Shown: in pieces, positions 53,197-61,980 of the stretch
Layout of the letters: every line of letters starts with the position of its first letter
Numbering within the stretch: position 1 is the first letter of the stretch
NCBI GenBank assembly: GCA_913056305.1
Contig: CAJXMR010000001.1
Location: 89,713-153,712, forward strand
DNA length: 64,000 nt
Origin: an uncultured Ralstonia sp.
GTDB lineage: Bacteria; Pseudomonadota; Gammaproteobacteria; Burkholderiales; Burkholderiaceae
Reading direction: 5' to 3'
Notes under the pieces: generated by a model
What the model was told of the DNA's origin: nothing
Seen by the model: the letters and a program-made list of their open reading frames with translations, nothing else
The model's database searches: none
Position numbers and translations under genes: made by a program

Positions 53197-53397
53197 ATGA
53201 AAAGCAAGGTCGTGGTCTACGGACCGTTATACGGGAAGTGGTATGCGATTCTGGTCAATGACGGCGTGGCCGCAGAATCGAACCAGTTTGGGTCGTACGA
53301 AGCCGCGATCGACTTCGCATCGCGCCGGTACCCCGAGCTTGAGCATGAGCGACAGCCCTACGCACGGGGCCGCGAAGAGGAAGAAGCGCAAGTCTAG
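53197..53397 (+). CDS. Small hypothetical protein
   Basis: 66 residues: MKSKVVVYGPLYGKWYAILV, a central GVAAESNQFGSYEAAIDFAS and a charged tail rich in Glu and Arg. CAGGGAC lies 7 bases before the ATG. A compact alpha/beta small protein of no recognised family. A hairpin GACGCC-5-GGCGTC (53399-53415) follows the stop and may end transcription. Confidence 0.65.
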   Translation: MKSKVVVYGPLYGKWYAILVNDGVAAESNQFGSYEAAIDFASRRYPELEHERQPYARGREEEEAQV

Positions 53398-53424
53398 CGA
53401 CGCCGTGCGGGCGTCACCAATGCA

Positions 53425-53967
53425 TCAGCGTGGCGCCACGCAGAATCGCCCGGCAATCCAATCGAACACGCTGCCCTCGTGCAGTACGCGGCTTTGTGCT
53501 TTGTCGCCATACCGGATCTGGTACAGCGGCTTGCCGCTGGCGTTGCGCGCACGGTAGAGCGTCTGCGTGATCACCGTGTAGGAACGGCGCGCGCAATCGA
53601 GCACCACCTGCTTGACCGACGAGCGGATCGGTTCGCCGTCGGGGGTCTTGATGGTGAAATCGGGCAGCACGTTGCGCAGCAGCGCGAAATGCACGGTGGA
53701 TGCGCCCGCCTCGAGCTGCGGCTTGACCGATTGCCGGTCGACGTACGAGACGATGCCCGAGGCGCCAACGTAGCGGCGCCAGCGCGCATCGGTCTCACCT
53801 TGCTCGGCGGGGCGCGCCGTGGTGGCGTTGGCAGATGCCTCGCCCATTGCGGGCGCGGTTGCCTGCATCGGCGGCGCCTGCGCAAACACGGGCATCGCCA
53901 TCCATTGCGCTGCCACCAGTACCGTGGCAGCGATGGCACCTTGTTGGCGCCAGCCTCCTGTCTTCAT
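53425..53967 (-). CDS. Exported CNP1-like protein
   Basis: 180 residues, signal peptide ending PVFAQ near residue 30, a low-complexity linker, then a domain with WRRYVGASGIVSYVDRQSVK, CARRSYTVITQTLYRARNAS and WIAGRFCVAPR; two conserved Cys could form a disulphide. Similar in layout to surface-adhesin-E/CNP1-like proteins of beta-proteobacteria, of unknown role. Located in the periplasm or outer membrane. Confidence 0.72.
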   Translation of the reverse strand: MKTGGWRQQGAIAATVLVAAQWMAMPVFAQAPPMQATAPAMGEASANATTARPAEQGETDARWRRYVGASGIVSYVDRQSVKPQLEAGASTVHFALLRNVLPDFTIKTPDGEPIRSSVKQVVLDCARRSYTVITQTLYRARNASGKPLYQIRYGDKAQSRVLHEGSVFDWIAGRFCVAPR

Positions 53968-54032
53968 GTGATCGACTCGCCTTGCTACAAATTTAAGCAG
54001 GCGATTTTACCGTGCTGGCGCAGGCTGCCTTG

Positions 54033-54905
54033 TCAAGATTCGATGGCGGTCTCCACCGCCTCGATGCCCGCGAAGCGCAGATACAGCGCACGCAATGCCT
54101 GCGTGAGCGGCCCCGGTTGGCCATTGCCCACGCTCACGCCATCGATGGAAATCACCGGCATCACGAACGTCGATGCACTGGTGTAGAACGCTTCCGCCGC
54201 CTGCTGCGCCTCCTGCACGGTGAAGGTGCGCTCCTCCAGCGTCAGGCCATGCTCGCGCGCCAGCGCCAGCACCGACACGCGGGTGATGCCCGGCAACACG
54301 GCGTTCGACAACGGGCGCGTGATCAGGCGCTTATCCGCGGTGATGATGAAGGCGGTGGACGACGCGCCCTCGGTCACGTGGTCGCCGTCGGTCATCCAGG
54401 CTTCGTTGGCGCCGGCGCGGGCGGCCATCTGCTTGGCCATCACCTGCGGCAGCAGGCCCACGCTCTTGATGTCGCAGCGCTTCCAGCGCAGGTCGGGCAC
54501 CGTCACCACGGTTGCGCCCTTGCGCGCCAGCGGGCTGTCGACGATGGTCTTGACCTGCGTGAAGGCCACGGCTGTCGGCGTGATGGTGGCGGGAAAGCCG
54601 AAGTCGCGCTCGGCCACGCCGCGCGTGACCTGCATGTAGACCACGCCTTCTTCCAGGCCGTTGCGTGCAACCAGTTCTTCGCACACGCGCCCCCATTCCG
54701 CCTCGGTGTACGGGTTGTCGATGCCGATCTCCGACAGCGAGCGCGTCAGGCGCGCGAGGTGGGCATCGCTGTCGACGAGTTTGCCGCGCGCGACGGCGGT
54801 CACTTCATAGATGCCATCGGCAAAGGTAAAGCCGCGATCCATGATGGAGATGGTGGCCTCGGCGGCCGGCACGTATTGGCCGTTCAGGAAGACGATTCGG
54901 GACAT
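54033..54905 (-). CDS. dat: D-amino acid aminotransferase (class IV PLP)
   Basis: 290 residues. MDRGFTFADGIYEVTA is the family start, catalytic Lys in RCDIKSVGLLPQVMAKQMA, PLP loop HVTEGASSTAFIIT, and NAVLPGITRVSVLALAREHG. Transfers amino groups between D-amino acids and 2-oxoacids (D-Ala to D-Glu); branched-chain aminotransferase is excluded by length and motif. No operon partner. Confidence 0.87.
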   Translation of the reverse strand: MSRIVFLNGQYVPAAEATISIMDRGFTFADGIYEVTAVARGKLVDSDAHLARLTRSLSEIGIDNPYTEAEWGRVCEELVARNGLEEGVVYMQVTRGVAERDFGFPATITPTAVAFTQVKTIVDSPLARKGATVVTVPDLRWKRCDIKSVGLLPQVMAKQMAARAGANEAWMTDGDHVTEGASSTAFIITADKRLITRPLSNAVLPGITRVSVLALAREHGLTLEERTFTVQEAQQAAEAFYTSASTFVMPVISIDGVSVGNGQPGPLTQALRALYLRFAGIEAVETAIES

Positions 54906-55068
54906 GCTGGGAAGAGGGATTCAAGCCGGGCGGGACTGCCCTGCCAACGAATCTACAGGATACGTGGGCCGCACCGCGAATAGCGATTTGCACCCAGGTT
55001 ATGCGCAAACGGCATGGCGAGCTCAACGCTTCCGGTAAACTCCGCAGCTTTCCGGCCAACCGCCTGCC

Positions 55069-55578
55069 ATGTCCGAAAGCCTCATCCGCCCCGTCGCTGC
55101 CGCAGACCTGCCCGGCATCCTGGCCGTGCAGAGGGCGTGCTACGGCGATGGGTTCCTCGAACCGGGCGACGCGCTCGCCAGCCGCTGGGCACGCAGCCCG
55201 GCCACCTGCCTGGTCGCGCTGCAGGGTGCCGAGGTGGTCGGCTACCTGCTCTCGCATGCGTGGCACACATGGGCACCGCCCAAACTGCACGTACCGCTGC
55301 CCGCGGCCGATGGGCCCGACACGCTCTGGTTCGTGCATGACATGGCCATTGCCCCGCCTGGCCGTGGCCGGCGTCTTGGCGAGCGTCTGTACGCAACGGC
55401 ATGCGCTGCGGCCCAGGCGCAAGGCTTGCAGCAATCGCGACTGGTTGCGGTGCAAGGCGCGGATGGTTTCTGGCGCCGGGTCGGCTATCTGCCCGCCCCC
55501 TTGGATACGGGCCCTCTCCAGGCATTGCGCGCCGTCTACGGCAGCGATGCTCAGTTGATGGAATGCACGCTCCGCTGA
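55069..55578 (+). CDS. GNAT N-acetyltransferase
   Basis: 169 residues. WFVHDMAIAPPGRGRRLGERLY is motif A with the acetyl-CoA loop (GRGRRLG), and DGFWRRVGYLPAP is motif B. Acceptor unknown. Starts at ATG 55069 with no clear ribosome site. Confidence 0.84.
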   Translation: MSESLIRPVAAADLPGILAVQRACYGDGFLEPGDALASRWARSPATCLVALQGAEVVGYLLSHAWHTWAPPKLHVPLPAADGPDTLWFVHDMAIAPPGRGRRLGERLYATACAAAQAQGLQQSRLVAVQGADGFWRRVGYLPAPLDTGPLQALRAVYGSDAQLMECTLR

Positions 55579-55684
55579 CGCCGCGCCGGCGCCACATCGT
55601 TACATCTTGTAACATCCGTATATCTTCTGTAAGACCGCAGGCGCACCACTCGACTAGAGTGCAGCCGTGCTCAGGAGTCTCACC

Positions 55685-55996
55685 ATGCAAAGAATTGCCG
55701 CGCTGTGCGCGCTGGCCGCCACAGCGGCGTTGTCGTCCCAGGCCGCGCAGGCCCACGTTGATGTGGGCATTGGAATCGGTATTCCGGCCGCGCCGGTGTA
55801 TGTCGCGCCCGCCCCGGTCTATGCGCCGCAGCCCGTCTATGTCGAGCCGCAACCGGTCATTGTTGCGCCCGCGCCCGGTTACTACGACGACTGGCGGGCC
55901 CGCCAATGGCAGGAGCAGCAATGGCGCGAACAGCGCTGGCGCGAGCGCGAATGGCGCAAGCACCATCGCCGCCATGACGACGACGATGAGGATTGA
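55685..55996 (+). CDS. Small secreted Pro/Val- and Arg/Trp-rich protein
   Basis: 103 residues. Signal peptide ending AAQA near residue 22, a glycine/isoleucine stretch DVGIGIGIPAA, PVYVAPAPVYAPQPVYVEPQ repeats, and a tail of QWREQRWREREWRKHHRRHD then Asp/Glu. CAGGAG lies before ATG 55685. A common betaproteobacterial envelope protein of unknown function. Confidence 0.78.
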   Translation: MQRIAALCALAATAALSSQAAQAHVDVGIGIGIPAAPVYVAPAPVYAPQPVYVEPQPVIVAPAPGYYDDWRARQWQEQQWREQRWREREWRKHHRRHDDDDED

Positions 55997-56023
55997 CCAC
56001 CGCGCTAACGCCGCTCGGGCCGC

Positions 56024-56767
56024 TCAGGCCGCCTTCTTCGCCAGCCCCAGATAGGTCTCGATCACGCGCGGGTTACCGGCCAGTTCCTGCGCCGGACCTT
56101 CGAGCGTCATGTCGCCGGTTTCCAGCACGTAGCCGTAGTCGGCCACCTGCAGGGCGGCGCGCGCGTTCTGCTCGATCAGCAGCGTTGCCACACCGGTTTT
56201 GCGCAGGTCGCTGATGATGTGGAAGATCTCCTTGACGATCAGCGGGGCGAGGCCGAGGCTCGGTTCGTCCAGCATCAGCAGCTGCGGCTTGGCCATCAAC
56301 GCGCGACCCACGGCCAGCATCTGGCGCTCGCCACCGGAGAGCGTGCCGGCTTCCTGCGTGCGACGCTCCTTCAGGCGCGGGAAGAGGCCGTACACCGTCT
56401 CCATCTGGTCCAGGTAGTTGCGCTCGCCTGCCCGCTTGCGCCGGTAAGCGCCGAGCACGAGGTTGTCTTCCACGCTCATGGTGGCGAACAGCTCGCGCTT
56501 CTCCGGCACCAGGCACATGCCGCGCGCGACGCGCTTCTCCACCGGCAGCCCGGTCAGGTTGTGACCCAGGTACGAGACCACGCCATTGGCCGAACCCGTG
56601 GTCGGTAGCGCCCCCATGATGGCGCCCAGCATGGTCGACTTGCCCGCGCCGTTCGGCCCGATGACGGTGACGATCTGGCCCGCGCCCACCTTCAGGTTGG
56701 CGCCGTGGAGCGCCTCCACCTTGCCGTAGCGGACGTGCAGGTCCTTCACTTCGAGAATGATCGACAT
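56024..56767 (-). CDS. livF: Branched-chain-type ABC transporter ATP-binding protein LivF
   Basis: 247 residues. Walker [15 protein letters not shown], LivF-type signature [16 protein letters not shown], Walker [14 protein letters not shown] and switch His region [14 protein letters not shown]. Lies 11 bases downstream of the fused permease-ATPase gene; completes the transporter. Confidence 0.9.
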   Translation of the reverse strand: MSIILEVKDLHVRYGKVEALHGANLKVGAGQIVTVIGPNGAGKSTMLGAIMGALPTTGSANGVVSYLGHNLTGLPVEKRVARGMCLVPEKRELFATMSVEDNLVLGAYRRKRAGERNYLDQMETVYGLFPRLKERRTQEAGTLSGGERQMLAVGRALMAKPQLLMLDEPSLGLAPLIVKEIFHIISDLRKTGVATLLIEQNARAALQVADYGYVLETGDMTLEGPAQELAGNPRVIETYLGLAKKAA

Positions 56768-56778
56768 GCCCGTTCTCC

Positions 56779-58605
56779 TTATTCCACGCCGCCCAGGTAG
56801 GCTTCCAGCACCGCGGGGTTCTGCTGCACCTCCTGCGGCACGCCCTCGGCGATCTTGGTGCCGAACTCCATCACCACCAGCCGGTCGGTCAGGTTCATGA
56901 CGAAATCCATGTCGTGCTCGACCAGCAGCACGCTCATCCCTTCAGCCTTGAGCTTGGTCAGCAGCGCGGCCAGCGCCTGCTTCTCCTTATAGCGCAGGCC
57001 GGCGGCGGGTTCGTCCAGCAGCAGCAGCGCCGGGTCGCAACACAGCGCGCGGGCGATCTCCAGAATCCGTTGCTGACCGAGTGCCAGGCTGCCGGCTTCC
57101 TGATACATGCAATCCGCCAGACCCACGCGCTCCAGCTGGCGGCGCGCCTCGAACAGCAGCTTCTGCTCTTCGGCCTGATTCATGCGCACGACGCTGGCCA
57201 GCACGCCCCCCTGCGCCGCAAAGTCGCCACGCAGGTGGGCGCCCAGCGCCACGTTCTCCAGCACCGTCATGCCCGACAACAGCTGCACGTGCTGGAAGGT
57301 CCGCCCAACCCCGCGCTTGACGATCTGACGCGAGGGCTGGCCGCTGATGCGCTCGGCACGGTACAGCACCTCGCCGCGCGTGACCGGCAGCACGCCGGTG
57401 ATGAGGTTGAAGGTGGTCGACTTGCCTGCGCCGTTCGGGCCGATCAGGCCGATGATCTCGCCGGCCTTGACCTGGAAGCTAACGTCGTTCACCGCCACCA
57501 GGCCGCCGAACTCCTTGCGCACGGCACGCACGTCGAGGATCAGCTCGCCCGCCTGCGGCTTCTCACGCTGCTTGAGCGCCGGCGCGTCTTCCGGTGCACG
57601 GGCCGTCGGCGCCGACGGGAACAGCTTGCGGATGAACGGCCACACGCCATCGCGCGCGTATTGCAGCAACAGCACCAGCAGCACGCCGAACACGATGATC
57701 TCGAAGTTACCGTTGGAGCCAAGCAGCTTCGGCAGAATGCTCTGCAGACTGTCCTTCAGGATCGTCAGCAGGCCGGCGCCCAACACCGCCCCCCACACGT
57801 GGCCCACGCCGCCGACCACCGCCATGAACAGGTATTCGATGCCGTAGTTCAGGCCAAACGGCGTCGGGTTCACCGCGCGCTGCAGGTGCGCGTACAGGAA
57901 GCCCGAGATGCACGCCAGCACCGCCGCAAACACGAAGATCACCACTTTCATCCACGCCGTGTTCACGCCCATCGCCTCGGCCATGGTGCCGCCGCCCTTG
58001 AGCGCGCGGATGGCGCGGCCCGGGCGCGAGTTCAGCAGGTTCTGCACCGCCAGCACGGCCACCACCACCACGGCCCAGATCAGGTAGAACATCTCGCGCC
58101 CGCTCTGCAGCGATTTGCCGAGCACGTTCAACACCGGGATGCCGTTCAGGCCGTCGTACTTGCCCAGGAATTCCAGGTTGCCGAACAGGAAGAACAGCGA
58201 CAGCCCCCAGGCAATCGTCGCCAGCGGCAGGTAATGGCCCGACATGCGCATCGTGATCAGGCCGATCACATAGGCACACACCACCGTAATCGCCAGCCCG
58301 GCCAGCAGGCCGATCCACGGGGACAGGCCATATTGCGTGGTCAGGTACGCCGTGCTGTATGCACCGAGCCCGACGAACGCCGCCTGGCCGAACGAGGTCA
58401 TCCCGCCCACGCCGGTCAGCAGCACAAGGCCCAGCGCGACGAGGCTGTAGAGCCCGATGTAGTTGAGCAGCGTGATCCAGAACTCGGGCGTCGGCAGCAC
58501 CGGCAACAGTGCCAGCACGATCACGAACGCCGCCGTCAGCAGACGGTTACGCGACAGCCAGCCGCGCTGGCCGGCGTTCTCGGAAGGTTTAGTGAGCGTG
58601 GTCAT
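56779..58605 (-). CDS. Fused LivM permease - LivG ATPase
   Basis: 608 residues. Residues about 15-335 are the LivM permease (10 helices, [20 protein letters not shown] and [17 protein letters not shown]); residues about 360-608 are LivG with Walker [17 protein letters not shown], signature [16 protein letters not shown], Walker [14 protein letters not shown]. The two halves are joined by a short linker ([20 protein letters not shown]). The fusion is frequent in Burkholderiales transporters for aromatic or amide compounds. Confidence 0.9.
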   Translation of the reverse strand: MTTLTKPSENAGQRGWLSRNRLLTAAFVIVLALLPVLPTPEFWITLLNYIGLYSLVALGLVLLTGVGGMTSFGQAAFVGLGAYSTAYLTTQYGLSPWIGLLAGLAITVVCAYVIGLITMRMSGHYLPLATIAWGLSLFFLFGNLEFLGKYDGLNGIPVLNVLGKSLQSGREMFYLIWAVVVVAVLAVQNLLNSRPGRAIRALKGGGTMAEAMGVNTAWMKVVIFVFAAVLACISGFLYAHLQRAVNPTPFGLNYGIEYLFMAVVGGVGHVWGAVLGAGLLTILKDSLQSILPKLLGSNGNFEIIVFGVLLVLLLQYARDGVWPFIRKLFPSAPTARAPEDAPALKQREKPQAGELILDVRAVRKEFGGLVAVNDVSFQVKAGEIIGLIGPNGAGKSTTFNLITGVLPVTRGEVLYRAERISGQPSRQIVKRGVGRTFQHVQLLSGMTVLENVALGAHLRGDFAAQGGVLASVVRMNQAEEQKLLFEARRQLERVGLADCMYQEAGSLALGQQRILEIARALCCDPALLLLDEPAAGLRYKEKQALAALLTKLKAEGMSVLLVEHDMDFVMNLTDRLVVMEFGTKIAEGVPQEVQQNPAVLEAYLGGVE

Positions 58606-58609
58606 CGGC

Positions 58610-59662
58610 TTACTCCTCTTCCTCGACGTGCTTGGTGGTGAGCGATCGCCACAGCAGCACGGGGATGATGAGCGTGAACACGATCACCTCCTTGAACGCC
58701 GACGCCCAGAACGATGCATACGACTCCAGCAGCCCCACCAGCAGCGCGCCCAGCGCCGCCACCGGATAGCTGACCAGCCCGCCGACGATGGCGCCAACGA
58801 AGCCCTTCAGGCCGATCAGGAAGCCCGACTCGTAGTAGACCGTGGTGAGCGGCGCGATCAGGATGCCGCACAGCGCGCCGAGTGCTGCCGCCAGCGTGAA
58901 GGCCAGCCGCCCCGCCTGCGTGGTCCCGATGCCGACCAGCCGCGCGCCGAGGCGGTTGACGGCGGTCGCACGCAGCGCCTTGCCCGACACGGTGCGGCCA
59001 AAGTAGAAGTAGAGCGCCATGATCATCAGCGCAGACACCGCCACCACCCACAGGCTCTGGCCCGACACGGTGAGCGCGCCCAGGTCGAAGCGCGCATCGG
59101 AAAAAGCATCCGTGCGCGAGCCTTCCGCGCCAAACATGACCAGACCCAGCCCCACCATCGCAAAGTGCACGCCCACCGAAACGATCAGCAGCACCAGCGT
59201 GCTCGCCTCGGCCAGCGGCTCATAGGCCAGGCGGTAGATCATCGGCCCCATGGGGATGACGATCAGCAGCGCCAGCGCCACCTGCACCGGCTGCGGCAGC
59301 GTCATCGGCGCCAGAACGTTTGCGGCGGCAAACACAGCAAGCGGAAACAGAAGGTACTTGCCCGCGTAGATGGCACCCGTGCGCAGCGCGTGCAGGCGCA
59401 ACTCGGGCTGCAGCAGCGTGCGGCCCATCTCGACGAGGAAGGTCAGCACGCCCAGGGCGACAAGCATCGACGCCGAGAGCGGCGCCTTGTTGGCCTGGAT
59501 GGCGGCCAGCGTGAGCGCGCCGTACGCCACGAACTCGCCCTGCGGGATGAAGATCACGCGCGTGACGGAAAACACCAGCACGAGCGCCAACGCCAGGAGC
59601 GCGTAGATCGCGCCCGAGGTCACGCCGTCCTGCGCCAGGATGGCGGCAATCGATAAATCCAT
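58610..59662 (-). CDS. livH: Branched-chain-type ABC transporter permease LivH
   Basis: 350 residues. [40 protein letters not shown] is the LivH opening, and [20 protein letters not shown] the conserved loop. About ten membrane helices, longer than E. coli LivH by an inserted hydrophobic section at about residues 60-130. First gene of the transporter operon; no LivK is encoded next to it. Confidence 0.88.
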   Translation of the reverse strand: MDLSIAAILAQDGVTSGAIYALLALALVLVFSVTRVIFIPQGEFVAYGALTLAAIQANKAPLSASMLVALGVLTFLVEMGRTLLQPELRLHALRTGAIYAGKYLLFPLAVFAAANVLAPMTLPQPVQVALALLIVIPMGPMIYRLAYEPLAEASTLVLLIVSVGVHFAMVGLGLVMFGAEGSRTDAFSDARFDLGALTVSGQSLWVVAVSALMIMALYFYFGRTVSGKALRATAVNRLGARLVGIGTTQAGRLAFTLAAALGALCGILIAPLTTVYYESGFLIGLKGFVGAIVGGLVSYPVAALGALLVGLLESYASFWASAFKEVIVFTLIIPVLLWRSLTTKHVEEEE

Positions 59663-59733
59663 GGGTCTCCTCGTTATTGGAGTCGTGGTGGTCGCGCGTT
59701 GGGACGCGAGGGGGCGCCACGAGTTACGGGATG

Positions 59734-59746
59734 GTAAATTTTTTAC
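59734..59746. promoter_or_regulatory. Inverted repeat upstream of livH
   Basis: GTAAATTTTTTAC: 5-bp arms around TTT, 71 bases before the livH start, between it and the IclR gene. Candidate regulator site. Confidence 0.35.
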
Positions 59747-59770
59747 GTCAGGGTGAAATTGGCGACAACC

Positions 59771-60661
59771 CTAACGGTCTGTCCGGCTGCCGCGCTTGGC
59801 CGTCGTTGTGGAAGGCTCCGGCGGCGGGCCTTGCAGCAGGATGGATAGTTGCTCGACAAAGGCGCGCAGCGTCAGCTCAAGCTCGCCGCCGCGCTGCGCA
59901 TGGAACAGTGGCTGCAGGTTCAATGCGATCAAGACCAGCGCCAATTCGCCACGCGCGCCAAACACCGGCAGCGACAGCGCGCTCACGCCCGGCAGCAGGC
60001 TGCCCGATACCCACGAGGCACCTTCGGTGCGGATGTCTTCGCAGAGCCGGTAGTAATCCGTGAGCGAGCGCGGCAGGCCCGGCAGGTCGTCGCCCGCGCG
60101 CGCGTGCAGTTCGCGCTCGACCAGCGGCAGGGTCTGCTCGATCGGCTGATAGGCGCCAAACAGGCGGCCGGTGGCGGAATTGAGCATCGGCATCACGTCG
60201 CCGATGCGCAGGTTCACGCCGGGTGCACCGCCGGCTTTTTCCCAATGGACGACGGTCGGGCCGCGTTCACTCCAGACCGCGATGCCGATGGTGTGGCCGG
60301 TCTGGTCGCGCAGGCTGGCCAGCAACGGGCGGGTGCGCGTGACCGCCTCGACACGGTTGAGGCTGGCGAGCCCCAGCCGCAGCGCAAACGGGCCGAGCTC
60401 GTAGCGGCCGGTCAGCGGATCCTGCGTGACCGCGCCCACGCGCTGCAGGCTCACCAGATACCGATGCGCCTTGGACGGATGCATGCCCGCCGCGCGGGCC
60501 AGGTCGCCCAGCGCCATCGCGCGTGAGGCCCGGGTGAGCGCAACCAGCAGTTGCGAGCCGACCTCGATGGACTGGATGCCCGCCCGGTCGCGGCTGGCGC
60601 GCGCGTCTTCAGCGTCAGCCGCATCCGCGGCTTGCAGGTCGTCGACTTCGGGTGTCTCCAT
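59771..60661 (-). CDS. IclR-family transcriptional regulator
   Basis: 296 residues from ATG 60661. An acidic N-terminal tail, then winged helix SQLLVALTRASRAMALGDLA with HPSKAHRYLVSLQRVGAVTQ and effector domain (HTIGIAVWSERGPTVVHWEK, VMPMLNSATGRLFGAY, SLLPGVSALSLPVFGARGEL). Faces both the liv genes downstream and the hydroxylase operon divergent from it, so probably governs both. Confidence 0.86.
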   Translation of the reverse strand: METPEVDDLQAADAADAEDARASRDRAGIQSIEVGSQLLVALTRASRAMALGDLARAAGMHPSKAHRYLVSLQRVGAVTQDPLTGRYELGPFALRLGLASLNRVEAVTRTRPLLASLRDQTGHTIGIAVWSERGPTVVHWEKAGGAPGVNLRIGDVMPMLNSATGRLFGAYQPIEQTLPLVERELHARAGDDLPGLPRSLTDYYRLCEDIRTEGASWVSGSLLPGVSALSLPVFGARGELALVLIALNLQPLFHAQRGGELELTLRAFVEQLSILLQGPPPEPSTTTAKRGSRTDR

Positions 60662-60762
60662 CACGTCTTGGGGCGCGGGGTTGGCGGGCCGGGCGGCGCC
60701 CGGCAAGTGCCGCGAGCGTAGCACGCCGGGGTGGGTCGGCTACGTTTAGCTATTTTTATGCA

Positions 60763-60790
60763 TTGTAAAAGCAATGATTCTAATCATAAT
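60763..60790 (+). promoter_or_regulatory. Promoter with embedded palindrome before the hydroxylase operon
   Basis: TTGTAA (60763-60768), 16 bases, CATAAT (60785-60790). TGATTCTAATCA (60775-60786) lies in the spacer and is a likely operator. The leader to ATG 60946 would be about 150 bases. Confidence 0.5.
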
Positions 60791-60945
60791 TCTCGTATAC
60801 CCTAGAAGTATCCGGAAGCCACTCGAACTATGATGATCGCGTTCGGTGCAGGCTGGCATTGTGCGACCCCAACAGCGCTTTCAAGTCAGCCGACATCTCC
60901 GAAATAATTCCCCCAACCGTAACTCACTACACCAGGAGTGACAGA

Positions 60946-61905
60946 ATGGCCAAAGCCTTCGCCTCGCAAGCCGACCTCGAGGCCAAACAAGTCACCTTCA
61001 CCCAGCTCTCCCCCAACGCCTACGCCTATACCGCCGAGGGCGACCCGAACTCGGGCGTCATCATCGGCGACGACTCGGTGCTGATCGTCGACACCACCGC
61101 CACACCGGCGATGGCGCAAGACCTGATCGCTCGCATCCGCGCCATCACCGACAAGCCGATCAAGCACGTGGTGCTGTCGCACTATCACGCGGTGCGCGTG
61201 CTGGGCGCGTCGGCCTACTTTGCCGAAGGCGCGCAGAACGTCATCGCCAGCCGCGGCACGTACGAGATGATCGTCGAGCGCGGCGAGGCCGATATGAAGT
61301 CCGAAATCGAACGCTTCCCGCGCCTGTTCGCGGGTGTCGAAACGGTGCCCGGCCTGACCTGGCCGACGCTGGTGTTCGAGCGCGAACTGACGCTGTTCCT
61401 CGGCAAGCTGGAAGTGAAGATCCTGCACCTGGGCCCGGGCCATACCAAGGGCGACACGGTGGTGTGGATTCCGTCGCAGAAGGTGCTGTTCTCGGGCGAT
61501 CTGGTCGAGTACGACGCCGCCTGCTACTGCGGCGATGCCCAGCTCGAAGAATGGCCCGCCACGCTGGACGCGCTGCGCGCGCTCGGCGCCGACAAGCTGG
61601 TCCCCGGTCGCGGCCCCGCGCTGCTGAACCCGGCCGAAGTCGACAAGGGCCTCGCCTACACGCGCGATTTCGTCTCCACCCTGCTCCAACGTGGCAAGGA
61701 AGCCGTGGCGCAAAAGATGGACCTCAAGGCCGCCATGGCGCACACCCGCGCGGCAATGGACCCGAAGTTCGGCCAGGTCTTCATCTACGAGCACTGCCTG
61801 CCCTTCGATGTGACCCGTGCCTTTGACGAGGCCAGCGGCATCAAGCATCCGCGCATCTGGACAGCCCAGCGCGACCAGGAGATGTGGCAGGCGCTGCAGA
61901 ACTGA
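60946..61905 (+). CDS. Metallo-beta-lactamase-fold protein with altered metal site
   Basis: 319 residues. MBL fold with TTATPAMAQDLIARIRAITD and LSHYHAVRVLGASAY. The usual H-x-H-x-D-H reads H79-Y-H81-A-V83-R84: the Asp and His of the second metal site are replaced. H166 (LGPGHTKGD) and D185 (LFSGDLVEYD) remain, but the final His of the G-H-G region is R222. So the first metal site looks intact and the second is lost. CAGGAG precedes ATG 60946. Probably hydrolyses an ester, thioester or lactone in the aromatic pathway. Confidence 0.83.
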   Translation: MAKAFASQADLEAKQVTFTQLSPNAYAYTAEGDPNSGVIIGDDSVLIVDTTATPAMAQDLIARIRAITDKPIKHVVLSHYHAVRVLGASAYFAEGAQNVIASRGTYEMIVERGEADMKSEIERFPRLFAGVETVPGLTWPTLVFERELTLFLGKLEVKILHLGPGHTKGDTVVWIPSQKVLFSGDLVEYDAACYCGDAQLEEWPATLDALRALGADKLVPGRGPALLNPAEVDKGLAYTRDFVSTLLQRGKEAVAQKMDLKAAMAHTRAAMDPKFGQVFIYEHCLPFDVTRAFDEASGIKHPRIWTAQRDQEMWQALQN

Positions 61906-61980
61906 CCATCGCGACCTCTCCCACGACCTGACATCCACCGACAAAGCGGCGGCCACGACCGCCGCGGGTGCGAGCGAGAC

